Assembly: GCA_963668435.2 (NCBI GenBank)
Contig: CAXXSC010000008.1
Location: 1,116,001 to 1,180,000 of the forward strand
Direction: 5' to 3'
DNA length: 64,000 nucleotides
Source: G963668435 sp963668435
Lineage (GTDB): Bacteria > Latescibacterota > Latescibacteria > Latescibacterales > Latescibacteraceae
Part shown: one piece after another, positions 26,834-35,103 of the stretch
Position numbering within the stretch: position 1 is the first letter of the stretch
Layout: every line of letters starts with the position of its first letter
The notes under the pieces: model-generated
What the model was told of the DNA's origin: nothing
Seen by the model: the letters and a program-made list of their open reading frames with translations, nothing else
Databases searched by the model: none
Made by a program: the position numbers and the translations under genes

Positions 26834-26864
26834 AACAATCCCCGGGCATGATCGCGGGATTGTT
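26834..26864 (+). terminator. Inverted repeat after the heme/MATE operon
   Basis: AACAATCCC (26834-26842) pairs with GGGATTGTT (26856-26864). The tail is AT-rich (AATAATAG) without a clean U-tract. Probably the first part of a double terminator. Confidence 0.55.
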
Positions 26865-26888
26865 AATAATAGTGCGCTATCTTTCCTC

Positions 26889-26922
26889 AAAAGGGCGGAT
26901 CATTAATTTATCCGCCCTTTTT
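26889..26922 (+). terminator. Strong bidirectional Rho-independent terminator
   Basis: AAAAGGGCGGAT (26889-26900) pairs with ATCCGCCCTTTT (26910-26921), leaving a short AT loop and ending in a T run; A and T flanks make it functional on both strands. It separates the heme/MATE operon from the efflux operon. Confidence 0.9.
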
Positions 26923-27108
26923 GTATATCCGCCGGACTTCCATGTCAAACATGTCGTGCGAGGTCTAATTTCCGCAGTGGCACAACACCCGCAATGAGCA
27001 GATTCAATCAAGTTGAAAAAAAAATGCAATTTTTCATTGGGAAACCTCGTCTCAGAGATAAACACGGTTAACGAAATTAAACTGAAATCACAGTATCAGG
27101 AGGATACA

Positions 27109-28182
27109 ATGAAAAAAATGCTACTTGGCGGAGTCATTCTGATTGTGGCAGGCGCCTTGATATTTATGTCTGTGCAGAATTCACGGGCAAAAAATAAAAC
27201 GGAGTTCAAGGAAATTCCGGTTGAGCGCGGCAGCCTGACAGAAAAAGCCTTGGCAGTGGGAGAAATCGGTCCGGACCACGAAATAGTTATAAAATCACAG
27301 GTATCAGGTATTGTCGAAAAGATATACTGCGAGGTCGGCGAACAAGTCAAACAGGGTGATCCGATCATGGTTGTCAAGCCGGAGCCCACTCCACTGGAAC
27401 TTGCCGAAGCCCGCCGTCAGTGCGAACTCGCCGATCTGAATCTAAAATACCTGAAGACCGATATGGAGCGCACCGGCGAACTCTATAAGAACAAAATGGT
27501 GTCCGGCAAAGAATATGACGAAAAAGCAAAAGCGGTCGAAGAAGCTGTTGTGCTTGCCAATCAGGCGAAAGAACGTCTCGAACTTATGGAGAACGGCAGC
27601 GCGGAAATCGGTGATATACTGATCGAGTCAGTCATTCGGGCCCCAACCGACGGCACTATCCTCGAACGTATGGTGAATGTCGGCGACCCGGTTGTTCCGC
27701 TGACCTCCTATCAGCCGGGAACGGAATTGCTGAAAATAGCGGATATGGAAAAACTCATTTTCATCGGCACTGTCGATGAGATAGATGTCGGAAAAATCGA
27801 GACCGGCATGAGGGCTGAAATCAATATCGGCGCCATTCCCGACAAAACCCTTCCCGGAGAACTGTACTTCATTAGCCCGAAAAGCAGGCTCAAGGATAAC
27901 GTTGTCGTCTTCGACATCAAGATACAAATCATGGACACGAAGGACATCACTATTCGGGCCGGATATTCGGCAAGCTGTGATTTGATCGTGAATGAAAAAC
28001 AGGACGTGCTTTGTATCCCGGAACGCCTGGTCTCTTTTGCGAATGACACGACACTTGTCTACATGAAAGACGCCGTTGGGGACAGTCTTGTCACACATAC
28101 TGTCGCGCTCGGTTTTTCAGACGGACTTTCGGTCGAAGTGCTCGACGGCCTTGCCGAGGGCGACATGATCGTGGAAAAATAA
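27109..28182 (+). CDS. MacA/HlyD-type periplasmic adaptor protein
   Basis: About 357 residues. AGGAGG precedes the ATG. The N-terminal membrane anchor is MLLGGVILIVAGALIFMSV. The barrel-sandwich halves are EIVIKSQVSGIVEKIYCEVG near residue 65 and VIRAPTDGTILERMVNVGD near 175, with a coiled-coil hairpin between them (ELAEARRQCELADLNLKYL...). The MacA-like segment VGKIETGMRAEIN lies near 225. It joins an inner-membrane ABC transporter to an outer-membrane channel. It is the first gene of a four-gene operon with two FtsX-type permeases and one ATPase. No TolC-like gene is in the window. Confidence 0.92.
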   Translation: MKKMLLGGVILIVAGALIFMSVQNSRAKNKTEFKEIPVERGSLTEKALAVGEIGPDHEIVIKSQVSGIVEKIYCEVGEQVKQGDPIMVVKPEPTPLELAEARRQCELADLNLKYLKTDMERTGELYKNKMVSGKEYDEKAKAVEEAVVLANQAKERLELMENGSAEIGDILIESVIRAPTDGTILERMVNVGDPVVPLTSYQPGTELLKIADMEKLIFIGTVDEIDVGKIETGMRAEINIGAIPDKTLPGELYFISPKSRLKDNVVVFDIKIQIMDTKDITIRAGYSASCDLIVNEKQDVLCIPERLVSFANDTTLVYMKDAVGDSLVTHTVALGFSDGLSVEVLDGLAEGDMIVEK

Positions 28183-28206
28183 CGCTGATTCCAACGGATA
28201 AATACT

Positions 28207-29454
28207 ATGCTGGATTACTGTATAAAACTAATCATTCAATCGTTCCAGGACATGAAGCGGCAAAAACTCCGCTGTATGCTGACCATGTCCGGCATCATCT
28301 GGGGCACGATGTCTGTCATCCTGCTGATCGCGTTCGGGGAATCGTTCAGAAAAGCCTCGATGAAAAGCATGAGCGGCATGGGAAGCAATATCGTTGTCAT
28401 GGGTGGAAACATGACGACAATGCCTTACAGGGGAATGCCTACCGGGCGATGGGTGAAATTGAGGCCTGAAACAGCAGAACTCCTGAGAGCTCAAATCCCT
28501 GAAATCGGCGCCATATCTCCTGAAATCCAAAAAAATGTTACAATGAATATCGGGAAGGAACGCCAGCACAAAAACTGTGTCGGAGTCAATGCCGAATACG
28601 GAAAAATGCGCAACCTTCTGCCCCGCGAAGGCGGCAGGTTCATCAATCCGACAGACATGAAAGAGCGGCGCAGGGTCGTTTTCCTGGGCTCCGAACTCAG
28701 TAAAAAGTTTTTCGGCGAGGACAGCAACCCGGTTGGAAAACGGCTCACCATCAATGGAATACCGTTCATCGTGATCGGTGTGATGGAGGATAAAATTCAG
28801 AACTCATCCTATATGAACAGTGATTCCGAAATAGCGTTCATGCCGTTTTCGACCTGCCGGGAAATGTTCGGGATAACGCATATAGACCGTATCATCTACC
28901 GTGCCGGGACAGCGGTCGACACCCCTGCAATGAAAGAGAAAACCTATCAGGTGCTCTCACGCAAAATCGGATTCGATCCGACAGACAAGGATGCTTTGTG
29001 GATGTGGGATACCTCTGAGGGCGCCCGCTTCCTTCATTATTTTTTCCTGGGATTCGAGGCGTTCCTGTTCCTCGGCGGCGTAATGACACTTGTCGTCGGC
29101 GGTATCGGTGTCGCCAATATCATGTATGTGGCTATTCGCGAGCGGAAACGGGAGATCGGGATAAAAACCGCACTCGGCGCGACACCTGGCCTGATTCTCA
29201 CCCAGTTTCTCCTGGAATCGTTTGTCATTATGCTTTTCGGCGGACTTATCGGAGTCATGGGCGCATGGTCCATTGTAACCGTATTCGGGCTGGAGGTTTT
29301 TTCAAAAGCTCATATAGTCATGGGAATACCGGTCATCGATCTGAACGTGTCATTGCTGACAGCCTCCGTGCTTGCCTTTATCGGATTCGCCGCGGGCTGG
29401 TCGCCGGCCAAAAGCGCCTCCGAAATGGATCCGGTGAAAGCACTCGAATTTTAG
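28207..29454 (+). CDS. MacB-type ABC transporter permease (FtsX family), first copy
   Basis: A 415-residue protein with an N-terminal helix (MLTMSGIIWGTMSVILLIAFG), a large periplasmic MacB_PCD domain (~50-270), and three C-terminal helices with the FtsX core VGGIGVANIMYVAIRERKRE and IGIKTALGATPGLIL. There is no ATPase domain, so it needs the separate ATPase at 30797. It does not move substrate through the membrane; in MacB-like systems it transmits motion to the periplasm (mechanotransmission). It starts 24 bases after the adaptor gene. The substrate is unknown; lipoprotein, peptide or siderophore export are family options. Confidence 0.9.
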   Translation: MLDYCIKLIIQSFQDMKRQKLRCMLTMSGIIWGTMSVILLIAFGESFRKASMKSMSGMGSNIVVMGGNMTTMPYRGMPTGRWVKLRPETAELLRAQIPEIGAISPEIQKNVTMNIGKERQHKNCVGVNAEYGKMRNLLPREGGRFINPTDMKERRRVVFLGSELSKKFFGEDSNPVGKRLTINGIPFIVIGVMEDKIQNSSYMNSDSEIAFMPFSTCREMFGITHIDRIIYRAGTAVDTPAMKEKTYQVLSRKIGFDPTDKDALWMWDTSEGARFLHYFFLGFEAFLFLGGVMTLVVGGIGVANIMYVAIRERKREIGIKTALGATPGLILTQFLLESFVIMLFGGLIGVMGAWSIVTVFGLEVFSKAHIVMGIPVIDLNVSLLTASVLAFIGFAAGWSPAKSASEMDPVKALEF

Positions 29455-29492
29455 CTGACCTCACTATTGCGATTAAATAACGGCGGATACAA

Positions 29493-30737
29493 ATGCATTT
29501 CCTGATAACCTACTTTTACGAACTTAAGCACCAGAAACTGAGGATGTTCCTGACTATCATGGCAGTCGCCTGGGGCATGGCGAATATCGTGCTCATGCTG
29601 TCTGTCGGCGAGGGACTTTACACCATGATGAGCCGCGGTCTTTCCGGCATGGGCGAGGGTATTGCTGTCGGCTGGCCCAACCAGACCTCGAAAGCCTCTA
29701 ACGGTTACGGTGCCGGACGGCCGGTGCGGGTGACCGAGGCGGATATCGCGGCCGCCGCAACCATCAGCTCGATCAGGAACATCAGCGCCGAATACAGCGG
29801 CTGGGGTGTCACCATGCGGGTGGACGGTAAGAATATCTCGAAAAATGTTCGCGGTGTTTACCCTGTTTACGGTTCCATGCGCAATCTTGTCCCGGAACAC
29901 GGCGGGCGTTTTCTCAACGACATCGACGAGGAAAAACGGCGGCGGGTGATATTTTTAGGCAATGAAGTCCGCGATGTGCTTTTCGGCAAAGATGAAGCTG
30001 CCGTGGGAAAAACAGTCTCCCTGAACGGTACCCCCTTCCTGGTTGTCGGTGTGCTGAGGCACAAATACCAGATGTCATGCTATAACGGCAACGATTCGGG
30101 AGCATGCTTCGTCCCCGCCTCGACATTCCGTACGATGTTCAACCGCTCACATGTCAACATCGCGATTATTGAACCGAAGTCGGAGGCGGTATCCAAAGAA
30201 GCCCAGAAAGAGTTCCGCAAACTTCTCGCGGGCCGTCACGGCTACCATCCCGAGGATGATGCCCTTGTCAGTTTCTGGGACACCTACGAAACGAAAAAGA
30301 TGCAGGATGTCATCTTCCGGGGCCTTCAGGCGTTCCTCGGTGTAATCGGCGGCCTGACACTCCTTATCGCGGGTATGGGTGTCGCGAATATCATGTATGT
30401 AACCGTCAAAGAGCGAACACGTGAGATAGGCATCAAGATGGCGGTTGGTGCGAATCCGCTTCTCATAGTCGCGCAGTTTCTTGTCGAGGCATTGATAACT
30501 GTTTCACTCGGCGGCCTGATCGGAACCTGCATGGCCATGGGGCTCATCGACCTGTTCGGCCTTATCCCCCTCCCCGACTCGTTCGTGGAGGTGACAGGCA
30601 GGCCGGAACCGGTATTCAGCGCCATGATCGCGCTTATCTGTGTCAGCGCGCTCAATATTATCGGACTTTTCGCCGGTATTTTCCCCGCCCGCAGAGCATC
30701 GCTTGTCGATCCGGTCGAGGCGCTCAGATACGAATAG
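29493..30737 (+). CDS. MacB-type ABC transporter permease (FtsX family), second copy
   Basis: A 414-residue paralogue of the preceding permease with the same layout: an N-terminal helix (FLTIMAVAWGMANIVLMLSV), a periplasmic domain with the matching blocks YGSMRNLVPEHGGRFLNDID and RRVIFLGNEVRDVLFG, and the C-terminal core IAGMGVANIMYVTVKERTRE, IGIKMAVGANPLLIV. Two different permeases with one ATPase suggest a heterodimer. The gap to the first permease is 38 bases. Confidence 0.9.
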   Translation: MHFLITYFYELKHQKLRMFLTIMAVAWGMANIVLMLSVGEGLYTMMSRGLSGMGEGIAVGWPNQTSKASNGYGAGRPVRVTEADIAAAATISSIRNISAEYSGWGVTMRVDGKNISKNVRGVYPVYGSMRNLVPEHGGRFLNDIDEEKRRRVIFLGNEVRDVLFGKDEAAVGKTVSLNGTPFLVVGVLRHKYQMSCYNGNDSGACFVPASTFRTMFNRSHVNIAIIEPKSEAVSKEAQKEFRKLLAGRHGYHPEDDALVSFWDTYETKKMQDVIFRGLQAFLGVIGGLTLLIAGMGVANIMYVTVKERTREIGIKMAVGANPLLIVAQFLVEALITVSLGGLIGTCMAMGLIDLFGLIPLPDSFVEVTGRPEPVFSAMIALICVSALNIIGLFAGIFPARRASLVDPVEALRYE

Positions 30738-30796
30738 GGAAGATATACGAACTGATTACGCTGTCTAATTTCTCATATCGACCACAGGAGAAACGA

Positions 30797-31492
30797 ATGA
30801 TATCACTGAAAAACATTTCAAAAGTCTATAATATGGGGCATGTCTCCGTCAACGCGCTCGGCCCGATCGATCTCGAGATCGAACGGGGTGATTTCACCGC
30901 TATCCTCGGCCCCTCCGGCTCGGGAAAAAGCACGCTCATGAATATTATCGGCTGCCTCGACCGTCCGACTGACGGTGAATATTCCCTCGACGGCACCCCT
31001 GTTCATGAATTCAGCAGGAAACAGCTTGCGCGGGTCAGGAACAAAAAGATCGGTTTTGTGTTCCAGAGTTTCAACCTGCTCCCTTTCGCCACCGCCTATG
31101 AAAATGTCGAACTGCCGATGCTGTATGCGAATATCGCGAAAAAAGAGCGGAAACGCATTGTCACGCATCTCCTCGAAAGTGTCAGCCTGTCCGACCGCGC
31201 AACGCACCGTCCCGCAGAGCTGTCCGGCGGGCAACGTCAGCGGATATCCATAGCCAGGGCTCTCGCAAACGATCCCGACATCATACTTGCCGACGAGCCC
31301 ACCGGCAATCTCGACTCAAAATCGGGCGCTGAGGTTCTCGACATTTTCAAACAGCTTAATCGGCAGAATAAAACCATCGTCTTTGTTACGCACGACGAGA
31401 ACCTGGCATTGCACGCGAACAGAATTATCCGACTTCTCGATGGCGATGTGCACAGGGATTATCTGACTGAAAACGTGCAGGTTCCGGCGTAG
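30797..31492 (+). CDS. ABC transporter ATPase (LolD/MacB-type)
   Basis: A 231-residue protein with Walker A LGPSGSGKSTLMNIIG near residue 37, Q-loop VFQSFNLLPFATAYENVELP, signature LSGGQRQRISIARALANDP, Walker B IILADEPTGNLDSKSG and H-loop FVTHDEN. The sequence around the Q-loop and the GNLDS motif are characteristic of the LolD/MacB/FtsE class. AGGAGA precedes the ATG. It energises the two permeases upstream and closes the operon. No clear terminator follows. Confidence 0.93.
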   Translation: MISLKNISKVYNMGHVSVNALGPIDLEIERGDFTAILGPSGSGKSTLMNIIGCLDRPTDGEYSLDGTPVHEFSRKQLARVRNKKIGFVFQSFNLLPFATAYENVELPMLYANIAKKERKRIVTHLLESVSLSDRATHRPAELSGGQRQRISIARALANDPDIILADEPTGNLDSKSGAEVLDIFKQLNRQNKTIVFVTHDENLALHANRIIRLLDGDVHRDYLTENVQVPA

Positions 31493-31712
31493 AAATCAGA
31501 ACTGTCGGCTGAAAAATATTTCGCGCATTGTTTTGGCACACCTGTGATTTGGCAGTATCACTTAGGAAACGACCTGTTCAGGAGTTGATCTTTCTTTTTG
31601 ATTCAATACTGTTCGGTTAAACTTGAGCCTAATGGCTGTGAAAGCCAGCAAACGCGGAATCGAGCGCAATAAACCAGTAAAAAAAACATAAATCGGAGAT
31701 ACTGACATGCGA

Positions 31713-31798
31713 CCCCGGAACAGTCCTTCGGACTGTCCCGATGACTGTCACCGGGGAACCTTCACTTTATGGTTCCCCCGCCCCCTCCGAAAGGGGGC
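31713..31798. repeat. Cluster of adjacent stem-loops, possible structured RNA or REP-like element
   Basis: CCCCGG (31713-31718) can pair with CCGGGG (31751-31756), enclosing an ACAGTCC/GGACTGT hairpin and a small TGA-CTG-TCA hairpin. A GGGGAACC/GGTTCCCC hairpin (31753-31778, competing with the outer stem) and a GCCCCC/GGGGGC hairpin (31780-31798) follow. The mismatched positions in three stems are A-C on the plus strand but become G-U on the minus strand, hinting that the RNA is read on the minus strand. Confidence 0.55.
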
Positions 31799-32229
31799 AG
31801 CGGCCCCTTTTGGGTCTGATGTGGATGTGCCACTTGATCCGCTGTTGTCGCTTCGACGACAACGCTGGATTGCATGATCACCGTAACTGACCAAAATACT
31901 ATGGTTTTATGTCTATCCCCGTTGAAAAGCCCGGTTGAGCAAATGTTTTCGGATCGGAAAGACTGGCGTTACAAGACGCATTCAGCGTTTCCCGAAAACA
32001 TGCAGTGAGAACGGAAAACAGCTTTTCACCGGGCGCCCTTTTTGCGCCACTTTTTCCGGCGAGGGAATAAGCGGGAAAAAATGTTCTTTGCGTTTAAAAA
32101 ATCAGAACAGATCTTTTTACCGGACAGTATTTTTTTATTCAATAAATGCTGCCCGAATTCTTGTATCTAAAAGTCAGGAATGTCTTTCGGTATAGAGCAA
32201 TCACAGCAAAAGGGAACTTCACAGCATCT

Positions 32230-32256
32230 CCGGGAATAGTAAAACATTATTCCCGG
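32230..32256. repeat. Perfect 9-bp stem hairpin
   Basis: CCGGGAATA (32230-32238) and TATTCCCGG (32248-32256) form a hairpin with a 9-base loop. No U-tract follows. Role unknown. Confidence 0.5.
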
Positions 32257-32282
32257 CAACATCAAAAAATCCAACTATTCGG

Positions 32283-32322
32283 GCCCGGAAAAGGACAATA
32301 AGTATCCCATTCCGGGCTTTTT
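32283..32322 (+). terminator. Terminator-like hairpin upstream of SRP RNA
   Basis: GCCCGGAA (32283-32290) pairs with TTCCGGGC (32310-32317), followed by five T. The loop is long (19 bases), so strength is uncertain. It could end readthrough from the efflux operon before the SRP RNA gene. Confidence 0.45.
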
Positions 32323-32521
32323 CTCCGGCAGTCTTTCCGCCCGTAAAAATCTTTCCCTGAAATGATGCACACAAACTGCCCTAATTCCTTGACTTTCTCA
32401 ATTAAAAGTGGCATTTTATATACTTGTGCCGGACATGTATGGCTGTATATCGGCAAGACACGCCGAAACAGCCTTTTCTATGATTTAAGGCACTGACAAT
32501 AGTGAAAAATCAAGATTTGAA

Positions 32522-32791
32522 GCCGTGCTAGACGGGGAGTCAGCGGTGCCCTGTAACCCGCAATCCGCTATAGCGGGGTTGAATTCCCGGCTTGAGGCCT
32601 TGGTGTTTTCGCGTTGAAACGGTAGTACTGGATGTTGACGGTCGGGACCCGCGCAATGGTCGGAATCCGAACCCCGTCAGGATCGGAAGATAGCAGCGGC
32701 AGGATATCTGTTCCGTGTGCCGCGGCCATCTTGGCAAGAGTCCGGTCTGCCGTGGATCTCGAAAGTGCCGGGTCGATTCCGGGTGCACGGC
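32522..32791 (+). ncRNA. ffs: Signal recognition particle RNA, large bacterial type with Alu domain
   Basis: About 270 nt. The 5' end GCCGTGC (32522-32528) pairs with the 3' end GCACGGC (32785-32791), closing helix 5. The Alu-side sequence has the recognisable blocks AGCGGTGCCCTGTAACCCGC and AATCCGCTATAGCGGGGT. The S-domain hallmark GTCAGGATCGGAAGATAGCAG holds the GGAA tetraloop of helix 8. Compared with the usual TCC-GGAA-GGA, the stem here is ATC-GGAA-GAT, a compensatory change that keeps pairing. It acts with Ffh in co-translational membrane targeting. The Alu domain places it in the long form also found in Bacillus, Thermotoga and many deep lineages. dnaX-ybaB-recR follows, a frequent neighbour of ffs. 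Confidence 0.92.
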
Positions 32792-33076
32792 AAATATAAT
32801 TGCGCTCTAAAAACAGGCCAGGGGAAACATACCAGCGACAAGCATTACAGCCGCATTTGTTTTCTCATACAGGAATCTCGAAAATCTCGTGAAACAGATT
32901 CTTCACTTCGTTCAGAATGACACAGCTTCTCCTGGAATGAATCGAGATAAAACCGGGCATTGCCGCTTTTCAATGGCATAATCGGCTCTTAAAATCTCTG
33001 GCCTTTCATTTTTTGTGTACTCTGTGGCTCGTATTGTTTTCTTTGAACTTTAAACTTTGAACGTTGAACTGTCCGT
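32792..33076. other. Intergenic region between SRP RNA and dnaX with short repeats
   Basis: No gene. It contains an ATTCT/AGAAT mini-hairpin element (32896-32923, core CTTCACTTCGTTCAGAATGA) that resembles a short sequence I recognise as dispersed in many uncultured-bacterium genomes, and a 7-bp tandem repeat next to the dnaX start. There is no clear terminator or promoter. Confidence 0.5.
33042..33069 (+). repeat. Four tandem 7-bp repeats immediately before dnaX
   Basis: TTTGAAC-TTTAAAC-TTTGAAC-GTTGAAC, 28 bases, ending 7 bases before the dnaX start codon. The array occupies the place where a Shine-Dalgarno sequence would lie, and no purine-rich site is visible. Confidence 0.85.
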
Positions 33077-34771
33077 ATGTCCTATGTCGTAACAGCACGT
33101 AAGTGGCGCCCTCAGCGTTTCAGCGACGTTGTCTCGCAGAAACATGTAACCGGCACCCTGAAAAGCGCGATCAAGAACGATCGTGTCGGGCACGCCTATC
33201 TTTTCAGCGGCCCGAGGGGAGTCGGAAAGACCACGGTGGCGAGGATTTTCGCCAAGGCACTCAACTGCGAGCGCGGCCCTGCCGAGGAGCCCTGCAACGA
33301 GTGCGAGAACTGCGTATCGATCCAGAACGGCAGTTCGATGGATATCCAGGAACTTGACGGTGCCTCCAACAACTCTGTTGAGGATGTCAGGAATCTCATC
33401 GCGAATGTCGGCTATCACGCCAGCCGCTGCCGCTATAAGATGTATATCATTGATGAGGTCCATATGCTGTCGACCGCGGCGTTCAATGCGCTTCTGAAAA
33501 CACTCGAAGAGCCGCCGCCGAACGTGATATTCATTTTCGCGACGACCGAGCCGCACAGGATACCGGTGACAATTTTGTCACGTTGCCAGCGTTTCGATTT
33601 CCGCCGTCTTTCGGTGCATGATATCGCGGGCAAACTGAGAACGATCGCCGAGGGCGACGGTCTCGCTGTCGACGACGGGTCGGTGATGCTGATAGCCCAG
33701 CGTGCCGCCGGAGCCATGCGCGACGCAGAAAGCATCCTTGAGCAGCTCAAGAGCTCACGCGGGGATTCCGTAACTGTCGCCGATGTGACCGAGGTGCTCG
33801 GGATAGCCGACCGCGAGGTCTTTTTCCGGATTATTGAACGCTGCCACGAGGCCGATGTTTACGGCGCAATCGAACTGTTCAGAACGTTTTACGACGAGGG
33901 TGGCGACCTCAGGGAATTCGTCGAGGGCCTGCTTGGCCATCTCCGCGACCTTATCTACTCCCACTATCCGGGCGGTATCGACCATGTCATGCTCGATGAC
34001 AGCATGAAAGCCCGTATCAAGGAGCAGTCCGGCTGGTACAACCAGGGAGACCTCATCCGTTTGACCGGCTATGTCACCGAGGTTGAAACGAGCCTCAATT
34101 ACGCAGTCCTGCCGGTGCTCCGTATAGAAATAATGCTGGCCCGCCTTGCCTCGATGGACACAACCATACAGATTAAAGAAGTGCTCAACAAGCTCGGCGG
34201 TGACAGCAGTGTCGAGATCATGATGCGCGGTGTTCAGGGAACAGGAGCGCCTGCGGCTGGAAACCAGGCTCCGCCGACCTCGTCTGGCGGCGACACTGTT
34301 ACGGCCTCACAGCCAGTGAACAGGAAGCTCGCAACAGACAGCAGCCCAGGCGGCACAGAGGACAAAAGCGGGCTGTCGGTCGAGGCAAACAACGAGGCAA
34401 TCGGCAGCGCCTGGAACGACATTATCGCGAGGATCGCCAAGGTAAAACCGTATATCGGGCCCTCATTGGCGGCGACACAGCCGGTATCATATAAAAACGG
34501 CACCTTGAAGATCGGTTTTCAGAACAAAAAATCATTTGAAATGAAAAATGTCGAAGCGAGTATCGAGGCTATCGAGGAAATAATCACTGCGCTGATTGGA
34601 ACGGAAGTCAGGGTTGTCTGTGACAACTGCCTGCCCGATGTGGAACAACCGTCCAACGGCACAGCTGAAAAAAAAAATTCTAATTACGCCTCAATGATTG
34701 AACGAGAGCCGGTTATCGGCGATATTCTTGCCCGTTTCGACGGCGAAATTACAGACACCTGGAGGGAATAA
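33077..34771 (+). CDS. dnaX: DNA polymerase III subunit gamma/tau
   Basis: A 564-residue protein with the N-terminal KWRPQRFSDVVSQ, Walker A FSGPRGVGKTTVARIFA, a four-Cys zinc module (CERG...CNECENC), sensor/Walker B YIIDEVHMLSTAAFNALLKT, and LEEPPPNVIFIFATTEPHRI. Domain III ends near residue 370; then a Pro/Ser/Gly-rich linker and a C-terminal domain of about 130 residues. It is the clamp-loader ATPase and organiser of the replisome. A run of ten A (34668-34677) lies at codons ~531-534; a shift of one base either way meets a stop within ten codons, so slippage would give a form lacking the last ~30 residues (EREPVIGDILARFDGEITD...). No Shine-Dalgarno sequence is seen. Confidence 0.95.
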   Translation: MSYVVTARKWRPQRFSDVVSQKHVTGTLKSAIKNDRVGHAYLFSGPRGVGKTTVARIFAKALNCERGPAEEPCNECENCVSIQNGSSMDIQELDGASNNSVEDVRNLIANVGYHASRCRYKMYIIDEVHMLSTAAFNALLKTLEEPPPNVIFIFATTEPHRIPVTILSRCQRFDFRRLSVHDIAGKLRTIAEGDGLAVDDGSVMLIAQRAAGAMRDAESILEQLKSSRGDSVTVADVTEVLGIADREVFFRIIERCHEADVYGAIELFRTFYDEGGDLREFVEGLLGHLRDLIYSHYPGGIDHVMLDDSMKARIKEQSGWYNQGDLIRLTGYVTEVETSLNYAVLPVLRIEIMLARLASMDTTIQIKEVLNKLGGDSSVEIMMRGVQGTGAPAAGNQAPPTSSGGDTVTASQPVNRKLATDSSPGGTEDKSGLSVEANNEAIGSAWNDIIARIAKVKPYIGPSLAATQPVSYKNGTLKIGFQNKKSFEMKNVEASIEAIEEIITALIGTEVRVVCDNCLPDVEQPSNGTAEKKNSNYASMIEREPVIGDILARFDGEITDTWRE

Positions 34772-34772
34772 A

Positions 34773-35099
34773 ATGGCCAAGGGTTTCGGCAATATGATGA
34801 AGCAGGCCCAGAAGATGCAGAAGCAGATGATGGAAATGCAGGAGGAAGTCGGCAAGAAAACGGTCGAGGGCACCGCTGGCGGCGGCATGGTCAAGGTGAT
34901 CGCCAACGGCCATCAGGACATTCTCGAAATTTCCATCGATCCCGAGGTCGTCGATCCCGACGATGTTGAACTTCTCGAAGACCTGGTGCTTGCAGCGGTA
35001 ACAAACGCCCGCGACAAGGCAAAAGAGCTGATGGAAGGGGAAATGGGCAAAATTCTGCCGCCGGGGCTCGGCGGTCTCGGTATTCCGGGAATGGGTTGA
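34773..35099 (+). CDS. ybaB: YbaB/EbfC family nucleoid-associated protein
   Basis: A 108-residue protein beginning MAKGFGNMMKQAQKMQKQMM, with the DNA-binding-fold block VKVIANGHQDILEISIDPEV and the C-terminal DKAKELMEGEMGKILPPGLG. It binds DNA as a dimer. GGAGGG lies just upstream of the ATG at 34773, and the gene follows dnaX after one base; recR follows after four. The dnaX-ybaB-recR order is conserved across bacteria. The longer frame starting inside dnaX is rejected. Confidence 0.95.
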   Translation: MAKGFGNMMKQAQKMQKQMMEMQEEVGKKTVEGTAGGGMVKVIANGHQDILEISIDPEVVDPDDVELLEDLVLAAVTNARDKAKELMEGEMGKILPPGLGGLGIPGMG

Positions 35100-35103
35100 G
35101 ACC

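Larger units (their letters stand above)
31493..32521. other. Gene-poor intergenic stretch before the SRP RNA
   Basis: About 1 kb with no credible gene: the only frame of note (31935-32195) has no recognisable domain, no good ribosome site and unusual codon use. The stretch holds a stem-loop cluster (31713-31798), an inverted repeat ATGTTTTCGG/CCGAAAACAT flanking about 45 bases (31942-32003), a hairpin at 32230-32256 and a terminator-like hairpin at 32283-32322. Confidence 0.6.

Noticed and set aside
31935..32195. 86-residue frame in the intergenic region
   Set aside because: No ribosome site, composition unlike neighbouring genes, ends in low-complexity tail; treated as noncoding.
32389..32424. 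TTGACT ... TATACT as an SRP RNA promoter
   Set aside because: The spacing is 24 bases, too long for sigma-70, and a 17-base spacer gives no -10. No confident promoter for the SRP RNA.
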